In this document: positions 44,915-48,266 of the stretch, in pieces
Layout: every line of letters starts with the position of its first letter
Numbering within the stretch: position 1 is the first letter of the stretch
Made by a program: the position numbers and the translations under genes
The notes under the pieces: model-generated
Seen by the model: the letters and a program-made list of their open reading frames with translations, nothing else
The model's database searches: none
What the model was told of the DNA's origin: nothing
Origin: Chitinophagales bacterium
GTDB lineage: Bacteria; Bacteroidota; Bacteroidia; Chitinophagales; UBA2359
Reading direction: 5' to 3'
Length of the DNA: 48,266 bases
Assembly: GCA_016787295.1 (NCBI GenBank)
Contig: JAEUUX010000056.1
Span: 1 to 48,266 of the forward strand

Positions 44915-45634
44915 TTATTGTTCATCTGCTTTTTGTTGAATATAATCTATCCATTTATGATTTTTACGATGCCATTTAGTTCTTTTTTTATTCAGTTTAT
45001 ATTCCCATACCGATTCGCAACAAGCTCCCACATGTACTCGAGTAATCAGAGTTCGGTTTTTATTATTTATTTCTTCGGGGAAGAACTCCATTCGATTGGT
45101 CAAAAAAGTATCTATAACAAACTGTTGATTAGCTTGCTGGATATAGTAAATGTATCTTTCTCCAGACATAGATATTTCGTTAGCAATAGCAATATCATCT
45201 TTTTCATCAAAATTAAAATCAGCAATGACTATATCAGCGGGATGCTCGTATGAAATACCTTCTATATTAACTTTGGTTGAGAAAGAAGACACCACATTTG
45301 TACGATAGGGTGTTGTATCCTGTTCTTGTAAAATTCCAAAAAACCAATAGCTTGTATTAAGCAGTATAGTATCTACAGCTCGCTTGCTACTTTTGTCAAT
45401 GACGTATAAAGTAAGGTCACGAAAATCTTCCGTTTCTGTGAAGTGCCACTCAAAAATTGCCTTAAAGTCAAATTCATTAGAAATTTGGGTATAAACACGG
45501 TATTCTTTGCGAATTGAATCGCGTTTTATCAAAGGCGTAGTTTCATTGGCAACAAAGTTGTTAACAGCTTGAGGCTCTTGGTTTTGAGCAAAACTGTAAA
45601 TAGAAAAAAGCAAAATTATTAGTCCGCGAATCAT
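44915..45634 (-). CDS. Secreted protein of unknown function with an FG-GAP-like loop
   Basis: This 239-residue protein has a short signal peptide (MIRGLIILLFSIYSFAQN). The body is beta-rich. DIVIADFNFDEKDDIAIANE (about 132-151) looks like the FG-GAP/EF-type calcium loop seen in the XAC2610-like families, and HVGACCESVWEYKLNKKRTK near the C-terminus is the usual closing strand pair with two adjacent cysteines. No catalytic motif is visible. No close neighbour in an operon. Confidence 0.72.
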   Translation of the reverse strand: MIRGLIILLFSIYSFAQNQEPQAVNNFVANETTPLIKRDSIRKEYRVYTQISNEFDFKAIFEWHFTETEDFRDLTLYVIDKSSKRAVDTILLNTSYWFFGILQEQDTTPYRTNVVSSFSTKVNIEGISYEHPADIVIADFNFDEKDDIAIANEISMSGERYIYYIQQANQQFVIDTFLTNRMEFFPEEINNKNRTLITRVHVGACCESVWEYKLNKKRTKWHRKNHKWIDYIQQKADEQ

Positions 45635-45691
45635 ACTTTTAGTGGGGGTTTATTGTTAGATTAAAACGATTTGGGTTTATGCAAAAGAAAC

Positions 45692-45772
45692 TTACTAGTC
45701 TTTCAGTTTAATCTCGTCAAGTAGGGTTTCTCCGTAAGGTAGGGTTTAAACATTAGGGAGAAACAAACAACC
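45692..45772 (+). repeat. Intergenic repeat family B, copy at 45.7 kb
   Basis: Reads TTACTAGTCTTTCAGTTTAA, then a stem TTTCTCCGTAA / TTAGGGAGAAA with one mismatch, then ACAAACAA. It is the clearest copy of the family also seen at 28481-28551 and, reversed, at 47884-47960. Confidence 0.65.
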
Positions 45773-45875
45773 TGACCGTATTAACTTTAAGCACTACTTG
45801 CAAAGCAGTTTATTTTTTGCTAATTTAGCAGCTACATTTTGAAAAACAAACAAGCGAATGGGACGAAATTCAATG

Positions 45876-46466
45876 CTATGCCAAATGTTTAATCAATGAT
45901 TGCAGCCGTTCGGGTTTATCTTTGTTGCTTTCGATAGTGCCAATTTGTTGCAATACAAATTCTTTCAAAAGCATATTGGGTTGCGAATGTTGGGCAATGC
46001 GCGACATATTGCTATTTAGCATGACCGCCTGAATGGTGCGGATAATTCCCCAAGGAAATCCCCACCAACCTAACAAAAGTGTTTTGATAAGCGCAGTTTT
46101 GTTTGCTTTATCTAAACAAGTGGGGCAGGCTATCAGCAATTCTTTTTTGTAGTAGGTAATAACGAAGCTAGTAACCGTTGCTGTTATTGTTGCATTTAAT
46201 TGGTTAGTATTGGCGTTGCAAACAGGACAAGGCAAAGAACGAAGTAGTTCGCAATAATCCCATAGTTCTTGCTCACTAACATTTTTCAACTGAACAGCTA
46301 TACCTTTTAATAGGTCGGGCGAAAGTTGGCGTTTTGCTATTTCTTCTTGCAATACCTCAACGGCTTCGGGACTAAGCAAATGTGCTTCTTTTGTTGCAAT
46401 ACGAACTATTTCGTCATCTGAATAACGTTGGTAGTTCTTCCGCAAATTTTCAATGGTAATTTGCAT
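45876..46466 (-). CDS. Unknown membrane-associated protein with a zinc-ribbon-like CxxC pair
   Basis: A 196-residue protein. The N-terminus (ENLRKNYQRYSDDEIVRIA, LLSPEAVEVLQEEIAKRQLSPDLLKGI) is a helical region common in Bacteroidota membrane-adjacent hypothetical proteins. CPVCNANTNQ (about 80) and CPTCLDKANK (about 116) form two CxxC knuckles of a likely zinc ribbon, with a hydrophobic stretch between them. A short amphipathic/hydrophobic segment (TLLLGWWGFPWGIIRTIQAV) follows and may touch the membrane. Function not recognised. Confidence 0.72.
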   Translation of the reverse strand: MQITIENLRKNYQRYSDDEIVRIATKEAHLLSPEAVEVLQEEIAKRQLSPDLLKGIAVQLKNVSEQELWDYCELLRSLPCPVCNANTNQLNATITATVTSFVITYYKKELLIACPTCLDKANKTALIKTLLLGWWGFPWGIIRTIQAVMLNSNMSRIAQHSQPNMLLKEFVLQQIGTIESNKDKPERLQSLIKHLA

Positions 46467-46661
46467 GGTTGTTATTTTTTTTGTCTTGTTGGAATAAGGC
46501 GTGTGAAAAAAATTATTTTTTATCCGCCCATTTTTTTTTGAAAAAAATTATTGTTTATTTGAAAGTCGATATTTTTTCGTATTGGATAACAGCATTAAAA
46601 AAACGACAGACAAAACCGACAGTGTATCATCATACCCCTTTAAACAAATGCCATTATCAAA

Positions 46662-46925
46662 CTATTGCGAAAAAAGTTGTTGCAACAAGCCTTTTTTCCA
46701 CAATTCCGTTTTTGTTATTCCCTCCTGCATACTGTTTATTTTTTGGTCAAGGGCAGAAAGAAAGGAGGCGATTTTTTGTTGTTCGGGGAGAAGATGGAGC
46801 GGAATATCAATATTCTTTAATTGACTATCTGTAATTTATGGTTGTCCAGAACCAAAAACTAATTTATTTATACTGAATTGAAAATACTTTTCGGATTTGA
46901 TAATGAACGATGTTACATACTCGTC
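46662..46925 (-). pseudogene. Remnant of a type I restriction specificity subunit (hsdS), C-terminal end
   Basis: On the minus strand the frame reads YVTSFIIKSEKYFQFSINKL, then VFGSGQP, a TAA stop (46836-46838), then ITDSQLKNIDIPLHLL, PEQQKIASFLSALDQKI and ends SQ with TAG. GSGQPQ-TDSQL..I.IPLPPL.EQ..IA is the conserved end of an HsdS target-recognition domain, so the TAA replaces the expected Gln codon (CAA) by one base change. An in-frame TGA lies just upstream and no N-terminal part is present. It is a degraded relic. Confidence 0.8.
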
Positions 46926-46944
46926 TCAAAATGCAACATCAATT

Positions 46945-46961
46945 AACGGCAATTTGCCGTT
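46945..46961. repeat. Small perfect palindrome
   Basis: AACGGCAA (46945-46952) and TTGCCGTT (46954-46961) flank a single T. It lies just upstream of the hsdS relic in that relic's orientation. Confidence 0.35.
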
Positions 46962-47000
46962 CCTCCAAATGCTATTATCGTAAGTGACAAATAGTGACTC

Positions 47001-47256
47001 TACTTTTTTGCTCACCCAAAAAAGTAGCAAAAAAGGGTGTTCTTTTTCGAGTGGATTCGTCCGGCGTGCTGTGGTCTTTGCTTAATTTTGTGGTAGCAAG
47101 CAAATTAGTAAGTATTTTGTTTGTTTTATCGTATTAGCTACCACAAAATGTAGGCAATCGTTGAGGCAATTTATCATTCTTTGTCTGTTTTTTCGTGACT
47201 TCGGTGCCTCAACGACCGACTACAGCACTATTTCGGAGAACGAAAATAGTGTAGGC
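47001..47256. ncRNA. Candidate structured RNA locus: chain of inverted repeats
   Basis: Non-coding in all frames. TACTTTTTTG (47001-47010) can pair with CAAAAAAGTA (47017-47026). An overlapping alternative, CTTTTTTGCT (47003-47012), pairs with AGCAAAAAAG (47026-47035), and the two are mutually exclusive. Then come a 13-bp stem (47085-47097 with 47137-47149, ATTTTGTGGTAGC), an 11-bp stem (47158-47168 with 47205-47215, TCGTTGAGGCA) and a stem CACTATTT..CG with one bulge (47226-47251). A TAATTTTG box at 47083-47090 could be a -7 element, but no -33 is clear. Direction and even transcription are unknown; it could equally be repeat debris. Confidence 0.35.
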
Positions 47257-47351
47257 AGATGTGCGTTTTTTGTGACCCCAATTACTCGACTGTCAACATT
47301 TTACAAAATCCGAAGACTGTATTCAATTTAGTATAAGTTTTCAAATGATAG

Positions 47352-47750
47352 TTTGATAGCGACATTATTAAGTGGTATTTCTGAAAATAGCAACGATAAG
47401 AAAGTATTTAAATAAACCCTGAAAGGGTGATAGGTTTATAGCAAAAAAACGGAACAAAAAAAGGCACAAACCCCGATGGGGTGAAATGTGTCATGTTTTG
47501 TCAAATAATGTCACCCCATCGGGGTTTATGTTAATTATTCTATTGTTTTGAGGCTATAATCGTGTCACCCCGTCAGGGTTTCTATTATTTTGATGTTGTA
47601 ATCTTGTCAGCTAATCGGTTTGTTTTGATAATAACAAATAACAACCTCGATAAGATTCTTATCAGAGTGTCACTATCAAAATATCATTCCGCATTTGTCA
47701 TTTTTTTACAACAATACAAGCTAAAACTACTTTTTAATGTCGTTATCAAA
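47352..47750. repeat. MITE-like dispersed repeat, copy 2 (399 bp)
   Basis: Same orientation and nearly the same length as copy 1 (18712-19108), differing by scattered substitutions and 1-4 base indels. Ends are 47352-47376 and 47726-47750; the right end has a few more changes than in copy 1. The four internal G/C palindromes are kept. Confidence 0.8.
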
Positions 47751-47802
47751 GTTTAATGAAATACCCTCACACATCTCCTCCAACTTCTTCACTTTCCATT
47801 CC

Positions 47803-47882
47803 TTTCACCCTTTCAGGGTTTATTTGAATGTTTTTTTTATTGTTGTCATTTTCTGCGATACCTCCTAATGTCATTATCAAAT
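47803..47882. repeat. Inverted left-end fragment of the MITE-like element
   Basis: About 80 bp that read, on the minus strand, as the left end of the element (TTTGATAATGACATTAGGAG, then a degenerate match down to the ACCCTGAAAGGGT palindrome). It sits 52 bp beyond copy 2 in opposite orientation, so the outermost ends of the composite are again inverted. Confidence 0.65.
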
Positions 47883-47883
47883 T

Positions 47884-47960
47884 TGTTTGTTTTTCTGTAA
47901 GCTATGGTTTAAACCTTACGAAGAAATGCTACTCGACAAGATTAAATTGAAAGGCTATTC
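47884..47960 (-). repeat. Intergenic repeat family B, copy at 47.9 kb (inverted)
   Basis: On the minus strand it reads CTTTCAATTTAATCTTGTCG, then TTTCTTCGTAAG, a spacer, CTTACAGAA and AACAAACAA, the same order of parts as at 45692-45772. It directly abuts the inverted element fragment. Confidence 0.55.
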
Positions 47961-47969
47961 AGCCGTTTA

Positions 47970-48266
47970 CTTTTGTTTGGGGAGTGAAAACTTTTGTTTT
48001 GGGATAAAAACTTTTGTTTTGGGATAAAAACTTTTGTTTTGGGATAAAAACTTTTGTTTGGGAAGTGAAAACTTTTGTTTGGGAAGTGAAAACTTTTGTT
48101 TTGGGATAAAAACTTTTGTTTTGGAAGTGAAAACTTTTGTTTTGGGATAAAAACTTTTGTTTTGGAAGTGAAAACTTTTGTTTTGGAAGTGAAAACTTTT
48201 GTTTTGGAAGTGAAAACTTTTGTTTTGGAAGTGAAAACTTTTGTTTTGGAAGTGAAAACTTTTGTT
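47970..48266. repeat. Tandem repeat of about 15 units (20 and 21 bp), running off the window
   Basis: Units begin CTTTTGTTT. Type A is CTTTTGTTTTGGGATAAAAA (20 bp); type B ends GGAAGTGAAAA or GGGAGTGAAAA (21 bp). The order is B A A A B B A B A B B B B B, followed by a cut-off unit. The mixed unit lengths shift frame, and stops occur, so it is not coding. The array has no spacers and so is not a CRISPR array. Copy number is likely variable between strains. Confidence 0.9.

Noticed and set aside
46469-46834. 121-codon + strand frame
   Set aside because: It is the antisense shadow of the hsdS remnant, whose minus-strand translation has clear family motifs.
47085-47256. tRNA or rRNA fragment
   Set aside because: The stems do not form a cloverleaf with the conserved TTCGA and D-arm bases, and no rRNA signature was recognised.
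47970-48266. CRISPR array
   Set aside because: Units follow each other without spacers and vary in length between 20 and 21 bp. There are no cas genes, so it is a tandem repeat.

Overview
The window looks like a chromosomal segment of a member of the Bacteroidota, probably an uncultured or gliding, T9SS-bearing lineage near the Chitinophagales/Saprospirales; the rank below phylum is inference. The evidence is the recurrent Bacteroidota promoter core (TAnnTTTG, often with TTTG 19-20 bp upstream), several secreted proteins ending in a type A sorting domain of the type IX secretion system, paired DUF1501/DUF1800 proteins, a GYDIA-type GHMP kinase and an AT-rich base composition. No rRNA, tRNA, CRISPR array, intact insertion sequence or prophage was seen.

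Layout. 1-6.6 kb (minus strand): the N-terminal 670 residues of a large secreted repeat protein that runs off the left edge, then an apparent operon of a polysaccharide-type flippase, a TMTC-like membrane glycosyltransferase with TPRs and a small secreted protein, preceded by another small secreted protein. 7.3-11.1 kb: alaS (+) and hemB (-), convergent housekeeping genes. 11.3-19.8 kb: an M43 metalloprotease with a T9SS tail, a TrkA-N potassium channel with an unusual pore sequence, an unknown protein with a nuclease-like ExK motif, a BNR/sortilin-like T9SS protein and an outer-membrane barrel protein. 19.9-22.3 kb: an accessory patch with a PD-(D/E)XK transposase-type nuclease and an unknown two-gene operon. 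22.3-30.9 kb: a 1869-residue PKD/Ig-like T9SS adhesin and an FG-GAP/SprB-repeat T9SS protein. 31.1-33.2 kb: a DNA methyltransferase fused to half a type I specificity subunit. 33.4-39.9 kb: ppiD, GHMP kinase, tsaD and a von Willebrand A membrane protein. 40-46.5 kb: DUF1501/DUF1800 pair, DUF6624/TPR protein and small secreted or membrane proteins. 46.6-48.3 kb is non-coding: a broken hsdS remnant, a chain of inverted repeats that may be a structured RNA, dispersed repeats and a tandem repeat running off the right edge.

The most interesting material is non-coding. Two accessory modules are each bracketed by near-identical direct repeats that contain a complete promoter: the methyltransferase-specificity gene (repeats at 31053-31091 and 33232-33270, each with an 11-bp inverted repeat filling the promoter spacer) and the two-gene operon at 21.1-22.1 kb (about 105-bp repeats at 20873 and 22151). 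A roughly 398-bp MITE-like element with 25-bp imperfect terminal inverted repeats occurs twice (18712-19108 and 47352-47750), with an inverted end fragment beside the second copy and a rearranged relic near 28.3 kb. A second, hairpin-centred intergenic repeat family occurs at 28.5, 45.7 and 47.9 kb. All of this was read by eye; no database search or folding computation was run.
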